Below, piece after piece: positions 1-11,826 of a stretch of DNA of 64,000 bases (positions within the stretch are counted from its first letter, which is position 1; each line of letters begins with the position of its first letter). The notes beneath the pieces were generated by a model, which worked only from the letters and a program-made list of their open reading frames with translations, had not been told where the DNA came from and searched no databases. This stretch comes from Daldinia sp. FL1419 (taxonomy: Eukaryota > Ascomycota > Sordariomycetes > Xylariales > Hypoxylaceae): positions 62,001 to 126,000 of the forward strand of contig MU623411.1 in assembly GCA_025201765.1 (NCBI GenBank), read 5' to 3'. The position numbers and the translations under genes are program-made.

Positions 1-1173
1 ATGTTTGGTACGTTAGTAGACTATTGGTTTTATACTGGCGACAAAACGTACAACGATGTGACGATGCAAGCGCTGCAACATCAAGCAGGTGAAGATAGCG
101 ATTACATGCCCCAGAATCAGACAAGGTCGTTGGGAAACGATGACCAAGGGTTCTGGGCTATGGCCGCCATGTCCGCCGCCGAGAACAACTTCCCGAACCC
201 GCCGGAAGATCAACCGCAGTGGTTAGCCTTGGTTCAGGCTGTCTTCAATGAATATATAACCCGATGGGACACCGATACGTGCGGTGGTGGGTTGCGATGG
301 CAGGTATTTACGTTCAACAATGGATATAATTACAAGAATTCTATATCCAACGGCTGCTTCTTCAACATTGCTTCCCGACTAGCTAGATTTACAGGAAACC
401 AAACGTATGCGGACTGGGCCGAGAAGGTTTGGGATTGGATGGCGGATGTCCAGTTTATCGATGCCGACTTCAACGTTTATGACGGAGCAGGTGTGGAGAA
501 AGGCTGCCGCGAACTTAACAAGGCGCAATGGACCTATAACGCGGGCATATTCCTCCAGGGGGCGGCTATGATGTACAACTTTACAGAGGGTCAGGATATT
601 TGGAAGCAACGAGTGGAGGGTCTAGTGAAAAGGACAAACGAATATTTCTTCGATGATGGTATCGTTGTCGAGCGGCCGTGCGAGGGGTTCAACTCTTGCG
701 ATTACGATCAGCAAAGTTTCAAGGGTTACCTTATGCGATGGATGACTTCGGCGTCTCAGATGGCGCCGTTTACGTTCGATACGCTCATGCCGTTGGTTAA
801 ATCGTGCGCAGGAGCGGCAGCGAAGCAGTGCTCCGGCACGCCGTCGACCGACCTGTATAAAGGCCCAGGAGGTACAGCGTGTGGTTTCAAGTGGACGGAA
901 CAAGATAAATTCGACGGTCTTGCAGGTGTCGGCGAGCAAATGAGTGCGCTCTCTGCTATTCAGTATACGTTAGTCAAGAAGCAGACAGCGGCACCCGTAA
1001 CCGCGAGTACAGGTGGAACGTCTAAAGGTAACCCCGACGCCGGGCGGCCGATGGAAGCGTATATGCCTACTTTGAAACCAATTACAACGGGAGAAAAAGT
1101 AGCAGCTGGCTTTTTGACGAGTGCAATTGCATTCAGCCTTCTAGGCGCGTGCTTCTTCGTGATGAAGGATTAG
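1..1173 (+). CDS. GH76 mannan endo-1,6-alpha-mannosidase, DFG5/DCW1 type (5' end outside window)
   Basis: Cell-surface GH76 enzyme; this family is thought to act on the mannan part of GPI anchors and help link glycoproteins to the wall glucan. The visible part (390 codons) holds the family hallmark paired aspartates in GNDDQGFWAM (residues 47-48), several Trp/Tyr-rich helical hairpins, and cysteines such as DTCGGG and NGCFF. The C-terminus is a Ser/Thr-rich spacer followed by a hydrophobic stretch (AAGFLTSAIAFSLLGACFF) ending in MKD, as in a GPI-attachment signal. The ATG at base 1 is probably internal: relatives are about 60 residues longer and start with a secretion signal, so the true start lies upstream. 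No intron is seen. It is tail-to-tail with the mitochondrial IF-3 gene. Family call is firm; the DFG5 versus DCW1 assignment is not. Confidence 0.9.
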   Translation: MFGTLVDYWFYTGDKTYNDVTMQALQHQAGEDSDYMPQNQTRSLGNDDQGFWAMAAMSAAENNFPNPPEDQPQWLALVQAVFNEYITRWDTDTCGGGLRWQVFTFNNGYNYKNSISNGCFFNIASRLARFTGNQTYADWAEKVWDWMADVQFIDADFNVYDGAGVEKGCRELNKAQWTYNAGIFLQGAAMMYNFTEGQDIWKQRVEGLVKRTNEYFFDDGIVVERPCEGFNSCDYDQQSFKGYLMRWMTSASQMAPFTFDTLMPLVKSCAGAAAKQCSGTPSTDLYKGPGGTACGFKWTEQDKFDGLAGVGEQMSALSAIQYTLVKKQTAAPVTASTGGTSKGNPDAGRPMEAYMPTLKPITTGEKVAAGFLTSAIAFSLLGACFFVMKD

Positions 1174-1708
1174 GTAGTCCATATCATCCCCGCTGACGAC
1201 GAAATGAGGATATTTACTAGGCTTTAAACTACTTGAGCGCTTATATATAAATTCAGGTATGAGGATGCAGAGGAAAGAAGGCCGGCAAGATGATGGCATC
1301 AGCGGCGTTCTGGAAATATATTCGGCATATACCTGCTTTGAAAGCATTTCTTTGTAATAACTCAATAGTAAAATACTTTCAGCAATTTTTATATTATGAA
1401 GTTTTAATACCGGTCCATGTGATTGAGATGTTGATTTAACTTTATTATACATAGACTTGGTTTAAGTTGTATCTTCTTTTATACTAACCTAACTTATAGC
1501 TTTTACGAATCTCTTAGATTCGTACTTCTGCTGACGCTTTAAATACTTCCCAAGTATTCCAGCAGGTCAAGGCAGCCTACTCCATACCAAATCCTTGGCC
1601 TGGGTATCGCTATAAGTCATAGAGCTTACAAATGCTTTATACGCCACCCTTCTATGACTAGCCGAAGCAGTCATGGCTCTCATAGGTAATATACCCCCAT
1701 CATTTTTT
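1174..1708. other. Intergenic, tail-to-tail
   Basis: Holds the 3' ends of the GH76 and IF-3 genes. AT-rich; no supported gene, RNA or repeat seen. Confidence 0.7.
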
Positions 1709-2524
1709 CTAACTGCTTTCCGCCTGCTCCTTTTCCATCTCCGCCTGCTCCTGCTCCATCTCCTTCTTCTTCTTCCTCCTCTTCTTCTCACTCGGCCCCT
1801 CGAAAAATAACCTCACCACACCCCCGACCTTGCCATCCATCTTCCGCACTTCCTTGGCGCCCTCAACCTCCCCTGCCGCCTCCCGCACCGCATCCAGCAG
1901 CGCCTGAGCGGTCTCCATGGAAACGGGCTGTCGCCCGCGCTTCTTGGCTAGGATGACTTCGACAAGCAAGCCCTGGTCGAGGAACTGCCGCAGCCGCTTC
2001 AACTTGTGGCCCAGGTCGTGCTGCGATATTCCCCACGAGAACTCCATCTCCTTGGTGTCGACGGCTTTCCGGCGGGCGATGGCGGCGGCCTCGGCGGCGG
2101 CGGCTTTGGCGGCCGCGTTGTCGACGATCTTGCAGATGGCGGCGTCGACGTCTTCGGGTTCGGCGTGGGGGGGAGGGGGCGCGACCATGACGAGGGTGTG
2201 GGTTTTGGGGTTTAGGGTTGCGAGGACGGAGGAGAGGGGCTGCGTGGGCGCGAGGGCGCCGTCGGGCCCGACGATGCGGACCGAGGGGTACGGGATGTTG
2301 GCGTTTGTGGGACGTTTTTGCGTCAGGTCGATGCGCTGGAGGGAGGAGGTGGTGGATAGGAAGCGCGTCTGGGGCGGTTGTGGTGGGAAGAAGTAGCCGG
2401 GTGTTGTGCGCAACCCGAGAGAGGGAGCAGTGGTTCTGCTACTGCTGCGACTGAGATTCGAGACGAAAGCTCGATGCAGAGCTCGCGCAGGCGAAGCTCT
2501 AGCCAGACAGCGCGTTTGTGCCAT
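1709..2524 (-). CDS. Mitochondrial translation initiation factor IF-3
   Basis: A 271-residue single-exon protein. The first ~60 residues are Arg/Ser/Ala-rich and nearly acid-free, as in a mitochondrial presequence. An IF3 N-terminal-like segment follows (NANIPYPSVRIVGPDG). The C-domain has KEMEFSWGISQHDLGHKLKR and FLDQGLLVEVILAKKRGRQ, which match the bacterial IF3 pattern for 30S binding. It should act in the mitochondrial matrix, keeping the small subunit free and checking initiation; AIM23 is the yeast counterpart. The tail is a Lys/Glu run (KKRRKKKKEMEQEQAEMEKE) coded by a CTC/CTT-rich tract, longer than in bacteria. It is divergent from IMP1, another mitochondrial gene. Confidence 0.88.
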   Translation of the reverse strand: MAQTRCLARASPARALHRAFVSNLSRSSSRTTAPSLGLRTTPGYFFPPQPPQTRFLSTTSSLQRIDLTQKRPTNANIPYPSVRIVGPDGALAPTQPLSSVLATLNPKTHTLVMVAPPPPHAEPEDVDAAICKIVDNAAAKAAAAEAAAIARRKAVDTKEMEFSWGISQHDLGHKLKRLRQFLDQGLLVEVILAKKRGRQPVSMETAQALLDAVREAAGEVEGAKEVRKMDGKVGGVVRLFFEGPSEKKRRKKKKEMEQEQAEMEKEQAESS

Positions 2525-3103
2525 TTTGACCGGTTTTCCTATCCTCTATAACCCTTCTGAACGCAATTGAAGTTGTATAGTAGGCATATATAGAGCAGTG
2601 CCGCCGTGCCCTAAGGTCGAAGCCCTGTACTATGGTAAAGTTGAAGTTTATCTTGCGGGACGAATTGAGTTTGTACATCCCACTTCGAAATACGTAGTAC
2701 CGCCAAGGATTGGAGCTCAGCGGCCAATCATGTCGTAATAATATTATGTGCGGTTTAGACATACATGATTAGCTCCGCGCCAAGATTAAGCTTAAGCTCC
2801 GGCCCAGCGCGCTCATTCGTTCAATGAGATTGTCCATATGAACTTCATATCAGATCCGAGAACTGATACTAACTGCAGGAATTTATTAATCATACCTATA
2901 GTTAGTTGATTAGGGTAGTCCCGTTTCGAGTTATCATAACTATAGGATTTCCGAGACTAGGTAGTTATGACAACCTCGAAGCTGCCGAGTCATCCCTCAT
3001 AAGAGCATTATATCCCACCTGACCTCTCTCTGTCTCTCTCTCTCTCTAAAAAAAATTAAAAAAACAAAACCAAAAGAACCAAAAGAACCGTTACTCTCGC
3101 ACA
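2525..3103. promoter_or_regulatory. Shared promoter region of IF-3 and IMP1
   Basis: A 579 bp gap between two divergent start codons, both of mitochondrial biogenesis genes. A TC-rich tract (about 3022-3047) and an A-rich leader (about 3048-3100) sit just before the IMP1 start, typical of filamentous-fungal promoters. No specific factor site was identified. Confidence 0.5.
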
Positions 3104-3728
3104 ATGCCCTCCCTCCTAGGCCACCCCTTCCGGGTCCTTCTCTACACGACCAAAGCCCTCGCTTTAGGACACGTCCTCGTGACCTACGGGTACAGCACCG
3201 GCTACGGCTGGGGCCCCTCTATGCTACCCACATTCCTGACCATGAACGAGTGGTTCGTAACCGACCGCTCGCACCGTCGGGGTCGCGACGTCCACGTCGG
3301 AGACTGCGTCGTGTACAGCATCCCCGTCGAGCCCGGCGAGGAGGGTATAAAGCGCGTCCTCGGTCTCCCGGGTGACTACGTCCTGTTGAATTCGCCTGGC
3401 GTCGGGGCGGATACTATGATACAAGTACGTATCTACCTGTTTCTTTTTTTTTACTCCTTTTTCTCTTCGGTCTTATATACACTTGTTTGCTTAAGAGGTG
3501 AGAGAATTGAGTATTAATTATATACTTCAGATACCCAAAGGCCACTGCTACATAGTCGGAGACAACCTCCCTTGGTCTAGGGATAGTCGCGACTTTGGTC
3601 CTCTTCCTATGGGTCTTATCAAGGGCAAAGTGGTCGCGAAGGTGGTCGTAAACGGGTGGTGGCCGTTTAATTGGTTTACCAGGGTGGAAAGCGGCCTTCA
3701 TCCTGTATCAGACTCGCCCAACATATGA
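3104..3728 (+). CDS. IMP1: Mitochondrial inner membrane protease subunit 1 (S26 peptidase)
   Basis: Two exons, 3104-3424 and 3531-3728, joined in phase 0 (donor GTACGT, acceptor TTCAG) to give 172 residues, the usual size of IMP1. It is a membrane-anchored Ser/Lys signal peptidase that cleaves sorting signals in the intermembrane space. The Ser box is GPSMLPTF, the Lys box is GIKRVLGLPGDYV, and the late signature is GDNLPWSRDSRDFGPLP. The N-terminal hydrophobic stretch gives the single membrane segment. IMP1 is preferred to IMP2 because of the size and the NLPWSRDSRDFGPLP form of the last box. Tail-to-tail with VAC8. Confidence 0.92.
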
Positions 3729-4245
3729 CCCCTAGTCGCGTAGCGCTCATGAGCGCATCATGTTTGTATTACAGTTTGTATTACAATTTGCATTGCATCG
3801 AGGCGTTTCGGAAGCATTGTTTACCGGATATCATTTTTGATGAGGAAGAGCAATCTAATTACAAGAGTTTTAACTCCACGCATGAGACTCAAAATGAGCA
3901 ACTCACGACTAACTGGGAGTGATTGGTCAAGTAGTCATCTTTTCAACCGGCTACACCACCGCCTTGTACAAATGAGATCGAGCGTCTTCCACTTAGGCAA
4001 ACTTCTGGGGCAAATGCAACCTGCAATACACCCACCCGCAACTCGAAACCACCCAATGAGAATATGCGTTTCCTTATAAAATATCGAAGCAGCCTTATCG
4101 TTGACGAAATACACATGCATGCTTATATAACATACGCCTCAAACACCAGGAACCAACCACGTCCGTGTGAATGCCCGCTTGAATAGGGAGTCTGACGATA
4201 TCAATAATTAAAACAAAGAGAAGGAAAATGTGATAAGTGACCGCT
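3729..4245. other. Intergenic, tail-to-tail
   Basis: 3' regions of IMP1 and VAC8. Short reading frames here look accidental. Nothing else seen. Confidence 0.7.
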
Positions 4246-6326
4246 TTAACCCTCTATGTGCGCCTTCGACATGCTCTGGCCCAATAGCTCCAGACAGCGT
4301 TGCGCGAGATTGATTACTTCGCCCTCATCATCCTCCTCATATTCGTTGTCTGACTCGACTTGTCGGTTTGCGATTTGTTTGATCATCTCCACAATCGTTT
4401 CCGACTTTCCAATGTGCGAAATCAAGGTCTTATCTTCAGATTCCAACAATTGGAGGAGCGTCCAAATAGCAATGTGCTGAAACGTGGCATCGCCGCTAGC
4501 TAGAAACCTACTCAGGTAGCCGTGAATACCGCCGTTTGGTTCTGTCCAGTCCTGGATAAAGATGGAATAGTCGCCAACTACGTCATATTAGCTAGTAACT
4601 AAAAGATCAAGGAGATGAGCATCAAGACTTACCCTTAGAGGATAGATTGCCGAGGGCTGCGGCACTATTGCCTTGAACTTCGATGCTTGGCGAGTGTGTT
4701 AGAGGGATAAGCACGTCAAATACGCCAAGATTCAACAAGTGCGTTTTAAGATCATCAGATAGCGCAAGCACCGCAATTGCAGCCGTCATCTCCGACTGGA
4801 CAGTAACTGGGACGTCCAAGACAAGTTGTTTGCATTTCTGTACTGCGCCAGCCTCAAGAACCAGTGCTTTGTTACGGTCAGAGCTTGCAGCAAGGTTTCG
4901 GAGGGTCGATATGGCATGGCATTGAATTTCCTCGTTATCGGTAGAACCCAGAAGGTCAACTAGGGGTTTCAAGAATCCGGCTTCTATAATAGGAGACTCG
5001 TTTAAGGGATGGATGGATATGTTACGTATGCACGCAACCGCGGAGAGGATTAGGGGCAGGTAAGAGGATTGGAGCAAGCGGAGCAGCGGGTTGAGACCTT
5101 GGGCTCGAACGATATCCAGCTGGTATTTCTCGTCGGAAGCGAGATTTCGAAGGGCCAATGCGGCCTGGCATTGCACTTTGGGGGAGGAGGAGTCCATCAA
5201 GTTAACAAGTGACTGGACAAGTTTAGTCTCCGACGCAGCTAACTTCCGACGGTTGTTGGCATCGACGGCAATGTTGCTAAGCGCTGTCGTGCAATAATAT
5301 TGGACATCGACATCGGGAGACGACAGGAGTTGAACAAGTACAGGGATGGCGCCCGCATTCACGAGCTGTTGTCGGTTTTCGTCTAGGTAATACTATTAGA
5401 CCAATTACCAAATAAATGAACTAATAAGAGCTGAACACTTACCTGAATGCGTCATATTGAGAAGTGCACCGGTTGCGTTTCGTTGGACCCTCATATCTCG
5501 CGACTTAGCTAGTCTGGTAAGTGGACCTAGGGCTCCTGATCGAGCAATCTTCGCCTTGTTCTCTTCATGGGTAGCTAGATTGGTGATGCATCCTACAGCG
5601 TTGCACTGTACTTCGACGTTGGGGGAAAGCATCTGACGTATGAGTGGAGTTAAACCGCCCAGCTGGACGATCAAGACTTTGTTCTCGGCTGCGTCACTCG
5701 GTAAGATGATAGCCTCGATGGCAGCGCAGGGGCGTACTTACTATTAACGGCAAGATTCCCTAACGCGGCACTGGCAGCTCTTTGCACTTCAATATCGGGA
5801 CTCTGAAGTAGAAAAAGAATGGGTTCTAGCGTATCGCGGTCGACCTCGCGAACATCTATGAAGCGGTCAGCTACAACTCGTCGCTCGGTGAGGATAGGAT
5901 CGACAAGGCCATATCGCTCAGTAGCTCTACAACCCAACGCCTCTTTCGTCAGAGCGCTAAGAATGTTTCATTACATACCTCGCTCCGTGATCTCAGCAAA
6001 CGTTAAACTTGCACTTCTTTGAAGATCAATATTGTCGGAAAAGACAAGAGTGCTCAGAGCTCGAAGGGGTTCGCCCGAGAAGAAATCTGTCTCGCCGCGC
6101 TGGGATAAACCGTTAGCTTAGAGCAACAGAGGGATCGGTCGGTCGTTACACACGTTCTCGAGGTATTGGAGTAAATCGGCGACAGCTTCTCGTTCGCTAT
6201 CGGCCAATACTGGTTCGTAGAGACCATCGCGAGACTTGCCTATTTGATGTTTAGTAATTTGAGGGAGTCTTCTTGATAGGAGAATGGAATGGTAGTACCT
6301 CCGCAACATGATTGGCAGGCCCCCAT
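4246..6326 (-). CDS. VAC8: Vacuolar armadillo-repeat protein
   Basis: Seven exons on the minus strand: 6326-6299, 6239-6154, 6099-5979, 5855-5742, 5688-5443, 5382-4633, 4577-4246. All joins keep phase and give 558 residues, the usual Vac8 length. The start is set by MGACQSCCG: Gly2 suits N-myristoylation and Cys4/7/8 suit palmitoylation, as known for Vac8 on the vacuole membrane. The conserved YEPVLADSEREAVADLLQ block follows, then about eleven armadillo repeats (for example NVEVQCNAVGCITNLATHEE and DVDVQYYCTTALSNIAVDAN), and an acidic tail. Family roles are vacuole inheritance, homotypic fusion, nucleus-vacuole junctions and selective autophagy. The first exon is only 28 nt, so automated models may miss the lipid-modified N-terminus. 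Confidence 0.95.
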
Positions 6327-6780
6327 TGCTATTTGCTATGGGGAGGAACTAGAAATCGTGATGGGCGATTGATTTGGAATCAGTCAAGGATACGGAGGAC
6401 AAAAAGCGACGAAGTTGATAGGCGGTTGCTATCAGCTTCCGCTTCCAGGTTGCTCGTAGTTATTGAAACCTGGCAGGTGGAAATTACGGTCAATACTTGG
6501 TGTCAGGTCCAAATAATAAACCTGCTCTCCGGAGATGGTCCTGTGATGTATCCTCGTGAGAGACTAGGGTAGGCGGATAATATCGTCCAGGTCCAGGTCG
6601 ACGCGGCGAAAGTAGTGCCAGATTGCATGCATCGACGGAACGGGACGATGAGGAGTAAGGTCAATCTTGACCAAAGAGAGTGTGTGTTGTGATTAGAGAG
6701 GGTTGGGTCAAGGTTGGTATTTTTCTTTAGAAAAAAAAAGAAAAAAAAAAGAAGGGAAAGATGATGTTTAATTACTGGGG

Positions 6781-6827
6781 GGTGGTGGACGATGAATGGT
6801 GGATGGTGGATGGTGGATGTTGGATGT
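6781..6827. repeat. GGATGGT-type imperfect tandem repeat
   Basis: Imperfect head-to-tail copies of GGATGGT/GGATGTT lie about 455-500 bp upstream of the VAC8 start codon. Simple-sequence repeat; no function inferred. Confidence 0.7.
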
Positions 6828-9627
6828 TTACGAAGTTGCAGCTTTTAGTTCCAAGTTGCACCAGAAGGCTCAAAAAGGTTGTTGCGTAGTAGAAGTTTTG
6901 ATAAGTCCCAATACCTTTGAGCAACCCTTGTTCCTTCTTCAAATCCCTCCAGTTGCTCCAGTTGCTAGTTATATAACTTCCCTAACCTTTTTAAACTTTT
7001 TTATGTCGAAAGCGACTGCTGCGCTATTGCCGCCTCTTGCTGCAGGTGGGCCGGGTCGCGCTGTGTGGTTGCGTACAGAGAAGGAATGGCGCAGGCGCAG
7101 TTGGTGGGTTTAGGATGGGGGGGAGTTAATCCCTTTTCTTGCTTCATTCTTCATTTCATAGGGGTGTTCGAGGGTTGCTCGTGGCTGTCATGGAGCTGGG
7201 GCCGGAAGGTTTCGGCTGGTAAAGCTCGCCCTGAGCTTCCGCATTGTGGGCACCTCCCCTAAGTACCGGAAAGGTACTTGGTCTGCTTCCAAGCTTATCC
7301 AAATACTTCCGATAGCGATTGATTGCACATATCTTGTACCTCAAATTTCGCAACTTCATGCGCTTTAACTTATTTCGTTTTTGTATGCAATACGTACACC
7401 AATATTGACAGCATAAATGAAAGGTTAATACAAGTATGCAGGACGGTTTCTTGACTTAACGAGCACTTTGATAATATGAAACTGATTAACTAAAGTGAAT
7501 GAATGCTCAGCTATAAACCATACTAAATCGTTGTTACATGTGTAAAATAATACTATAGGCGACCGCTTCAAGTACCTCTATCCGACCGGGTACGCGTACC
7601 CTAGTATATGATATATAGGTATGTATTACGGTAAGTGGCAGATGATAGGCCTTTTTTTCTTCAAGGTTAAAGCTATTAAATAGTTGAAACAAAGTGTAGC
7701 AGGTGCAAGTTGACGTACGTAAAAGTCGCTACCCATGAAAAGAACAGGACCCCGATTATCACCTTGTTGCCTTTTTGGGACAGCTTTTCTGCATCACAGC
7801 AGCCACAAGCTCCAAAAAGCCAAAATCCACTCTGAGCTAATAAATAAGCTTAGCACAACCAGCTTGAAGCACCGCAAAATAGCACATTATACCTAACACA
7901 ATGTTTATTACCTCCATGGCTCGCTAATTTAGCTTGTGAAAGCAAGTATCCACCTTCTGTCTCAAAGATATGACGTTCCATCCCTCCATTATGCATCTTT
8001 CCGTCTGATAGTAACCAAGATCAGGCAAATCTTTGTCATCATACTGCAATTATCTTGGTGAAGTGAAGCTATTCCCAATCTTAAAGTAACGAATCATCTT
8101 ACAAATCTGCAGTAATAGTGGGATACATATGCTTATGGCTACCGGCATTACTCGAAATGAGTCACAAGATCCTACTCCAGCCCTCTTTCTGCCCTCTTTA
8201 CCCTCTTAAGAAGCCAAGACTCAAGAATGATAAAGGCCCAAAGCTTCTGCATAGGCTTCCACGATTCTAACTGATTAACCCAACACCTTTAGCTAGGTAC
8301 TTTTCCTACCACGGCAATATGTCTTTCCCCCTCTGCAATCGTATTACTAGATGACGACAATGTTTGCCTCCAATGTTTTGTTACCTACCTTTTATTATTC
8401 CACACCCATACTGAATGAATTTGGCTGCCTAGAACAAAATTGAGACATTCCTCGTCCTTCAGTGAGTTGCATTTATGGTATCACGGCTTATGCTGATAGT
8501 CGCGATTAAACAAGTAGCTGTCTGCCATCTATCTCCTTCTACCTAGCTGAGTGGTTGACTATCTCTGCTTGATCGAGCAGAGGACAATTCGTAGATGATA
8601 CCCTTGTGTGTCCTTGGTGTTACATCACATCTTTAATACGATATGATAGGTCACTTGATTGTTTATCTTCTTCCTATGCTTCGAGTCTAAGGATGCCGAG
8701 TATGTTTTCTTCCGGTAGTCTAGAGGTTAGCATGATATAATTACATGTAGGAGGGGAGGGGTCTCGGCTTTATACTAGCATGTGCATACGACCTGTTACA
8801 CTGCTAGTTCGCAAGTGGTCGATCTTTGTCTTATTATTACCCCGTCGATGGCGAAGGAGAGATAAAAAAGAAGAAAAGGTTGCTTAACAGTAGAACTATT
8901 AGAACTACTGTGCTACTTTGATAGGCCAATTACTTAGAGATAGATACAGTAGATACAAGGTATGGTATGCATCCAATCTTCATGCAAGTCTATACATAAC
9001 TACCCGTATTAATGAACCGGATTAGATTTTAAAATCTCACTCTGACTTACACTTACACACATATACCTACCTAACACACATATAATAAAATACCTAACCT
9101 AGGTACACATAATAACACACAGCCTGCACACCCAATATGATACTCCAATTTTACCTTGCATATGTGTGAGCAGTTCAATATAAAACATCGATCTAATCAC
9201 TTACTTTACAATTAGATATGGTGGGTAGGTCAAAGTTACCTACCTCTTATGTACTTCAAATATGTACCTTCAGGTAAGCTAACGTTAACCAACACGAGAC
9301 AAGGGTCCCCCAATTGTGTTCTAATGGACCAAAATAAAAAAGTTAAGCATCTCCATCCTCATAGGTGTAGTAGGTACCTCCCCCATATGTAGCCGCGCTT
9401 ATCGGCAGCACTAAGCACCACCCATAGCTGCAGTTGCCTTCTTATTACATCAAACTGCACCGTCAACCTACCGCACCAGCAACTGCACCAGCAACTGCGC
9501 AAGCCCTATCAGTCAGATCTCCGAGTATCGATGTATCTAATCTAAATCCCATTTTGAACTCAACTTCAAGCCACATGTTTGTCCCTTTTCCCTCCCTTTT
9601 TAAGGTTACTAAAGTCCAATATGTATG

Positions 9628-9712
9628 TACCTACCTACCTAGGTCCATATATAGGTATGTATGTACCTGTGTAGGTAGGTATACACGCGGCTTTATAGAT
9701 AGGTACATATGT
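9628..9712. repeat. TACC/GGTA-rich simple repeat
   Basis: A run of GTATGTACCTACCTACC and its inverse GTAGGTAGGTATAC, one of many TACC/GGTA clusters seen only between genes in this window. Confidence 0.6.
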
Positions 9713-10343
9713 ATCAATCAGCGATAACCAGTGCTATTGCCCGTTCGGCTATGGCCCGGTCTGGGCCATTCAATAAGAAATAAAAGAAATATTACTGAGG
9801 CTATTTTATTCGCCTAGTCTGACTTCATTTAGTTACTACTACGTATCATTATTCATTATCAATTTCAACCCTTTGTTTTTTTTTTCTTATCGCCGTTAAA
9901 CTTCACCGTCATCACCGATTTCAAATATCCCCCATTCTTCAATATCCATGTCCCATGTCTTCTTCTCCTGTCTCAGTTAGCAACTTACAAGCTGCTTTCA
10001 GTCTAAAACTATTAGTTCTCCAATCGTTCAAAAGCCTTATTCGATAACGAAAACCCTTTTTTTACTCTCCCCACCCCCTCCCCCTCTTCTTTTCTTCCCC
10101 CCTCCCAGCTTCCCACCCCTAGTACCTTGTAAAAAAAGAAGCGCCTCTTACACCGAAACCTTTCTACATAGTAAAGCTCACACCTACTGCAAACTTTCAG
10201 TTGCACGCCTTTCTGGGAAGACGGGGCGTTCCCACCAATAGCTTCCGCCTGACCTTGGCTTGAACCCCAACGACCCCAAGAGAAGGATAAGGGCGAAAAA
10301 AAAGAAAAAAAAAGAAAAACAGATTTAGGAGAGAGATAAAGAG

Positions 10344-11826
10344 ATGGATGACGCTTCGAGCCGTGAGTCTAACAATGCACCAGCCGACGAGCCACAGGGT
10401 GTGCCAAACACTTCAGCCCCCGCTATGCCTTCGGGCTTGCCATCTTACATACCGCCGCTACCTCGAGGTCACGAGCTTCCTTTTGTGCAGCCATCTTCGT
10501 ATCTCAGACCCAAATTTCGGAGTCGTACAACGCCTGTTCCCACGACGCCAATGAGTCCCATCGATGAAGAACAATTGCAAGGCCTAGTGAGTAATTAGCA
10601 TATTAGCTCTTTGTATTCGTACTCTTGGAATTGCCATCTCTTCGGGGGGTGTAATGTCGCCTTGTCTCCGCTCGAATCCGACTTTCGGACCTCATGTTTC
10701 AAGCGACTTGGTACTAACTTTTCGGCTTTATAGAAAGGCTTGCGCAATTTTCTTCGAGTTAGAACCAGTTACGACGTACTTCCGTTGTCATTTCGACTTA
10801 TCGTACTCGACAATGATCTACTAATCAAAAAGAGCTTGGATATATTGATCCAGAATGGTACTTCCAATACACGCATGTATGTCCCGCGACGGCTCGAACA
10901 GCCCCTAACGTGAGCTACTAGGAATCGTGTCTGCGCCTCTTTGGGATTCGCAGCAATCTAGATTCGCCGGTCTACTTACCGCGACTGATTATATAAATTT
11001 GATACAATATTACTGCCAATTTCCCGAGCATATCGAAGATGTAGAGAAGTTTAGGTTGAGCAGTCTTCGCGGTACGTTCCACCCGAATTACGAATGTGCG
11101 GGGATATGTGGGTTGAATGAACGTGGCTGACACTTCAGCTATTAAATAAAAGATATTGAAAAAGCAATTGGAGTGCTTCCTTTAGAGACCGTATCGGTCC
11201 ATCCATCAAGGCCACTCTACGAAGCATGCAGTCGTATGCTGAAAAGTCGCGCTCGGCGTATTCCCCTCGTCGACATCGACCACGAAACAGAGAGGGAGAC
11301 GGTCGTGAGCGTCATTACACAGTATCGAATACTCAAGTTCATCGCCGTCAATACGGAACAGCATACTATGCTCCTCAAGCAGACGGTACGGGAGATTGGG
11401 TTGGGGACATACAGCAATCTTGCGACGGCTAAGATGACGGATTCGGTCCTAGAAGTGATCAATTTGATGGTAGTGCATAACATATCTGCTGTGCCTATTA
11501 TTGATAAGAACAATGTTGTGCTGAACGTGTTCGAGGCCGTTGACGTTATACCTTGTATCAAAGGGGGCGCATACGACGAGTTAAAATCGACTGTAGGAGA
11601 AGCCTTGACCAAGAGACCGGAAGATTTCCAAGGTATCTACACATGCCAAGAGGACGACAGGCTCGATTCGATATTCGTCACTCTACGTCAGTCTCGAGTC
11701 CATAGGCTAGTAGTCATTGACGACAATTGGCATCTGAAGGGAATTATTTCGCTGTCCGACATTCTAAAGTACGTCTTATTCACAGGCGTTACCAGCGACG
11801 AGGGTGACTATTTTCCTCCGCCGTAA
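10344..11826 (+). CDS. SNF4: AMPK/SNF1 kinase gamma subunit (four CBS motifs)
   Basis: Four exons: 10344-10586, 10734-10857, 10922-11071, 11153-11826, all in phase, 396 residues. The regulatory gamma subunit senses adenylates and activates the SNF1 kinase complex in low glucose. Conserved text includes FLRVRTSYDVLP, RLIVLDNDLLIKKSL, GIVSAPLWDS, FAGLLTATDYINLIQYYCQ, and in the last exon LPLETVSVHPSRPLYEACS and LVVIDDNWHLKGIISLSDIL. Together these make two Bateman pairs of CBS motifs. The first ~75 residues are Pro/Ser-rich and fungal-specific. The exon 4 acceptor was taken as AAAAG at 11152, because the CAG slightly upstream would lead to a stop. A CT tract and A-rich leader precede the ATG. 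Confidence 0.94.

Larger units (their letters stand above)
6327..10343. other. 4 kb intergenic region between VAC8 and SNF4
   Basis: No supported gene over about 4 kb between two divergent start codons. It holds GGATGGT-type repeats (6781-6827), a CTCTGCT/AGCAGAG hairpin (8563-8582), scattered TACC/GGTA tetranucleotide runs (about 9060-9250 and 9628-9712), a strong CT tract (about 10055-10118) and an A-rich leader (about 10296-10322) before SNF4. Long UTRs, leader introns or a non-coding RNA are possible, but no RNA signature was recognised. Confidence 0.6.

Noticed and set aside
1..3. ATG at base 1 as the true start of the GH76 gene
   Set aside because: Family proteins begin upstream with a signal peptide; this Met is internal to the conserved domain.
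9434..9727. 97-codon frame with PTAPATAPATAQ
   Set aside because: Built from simple TACC/GTAT repeats; not a real protein.
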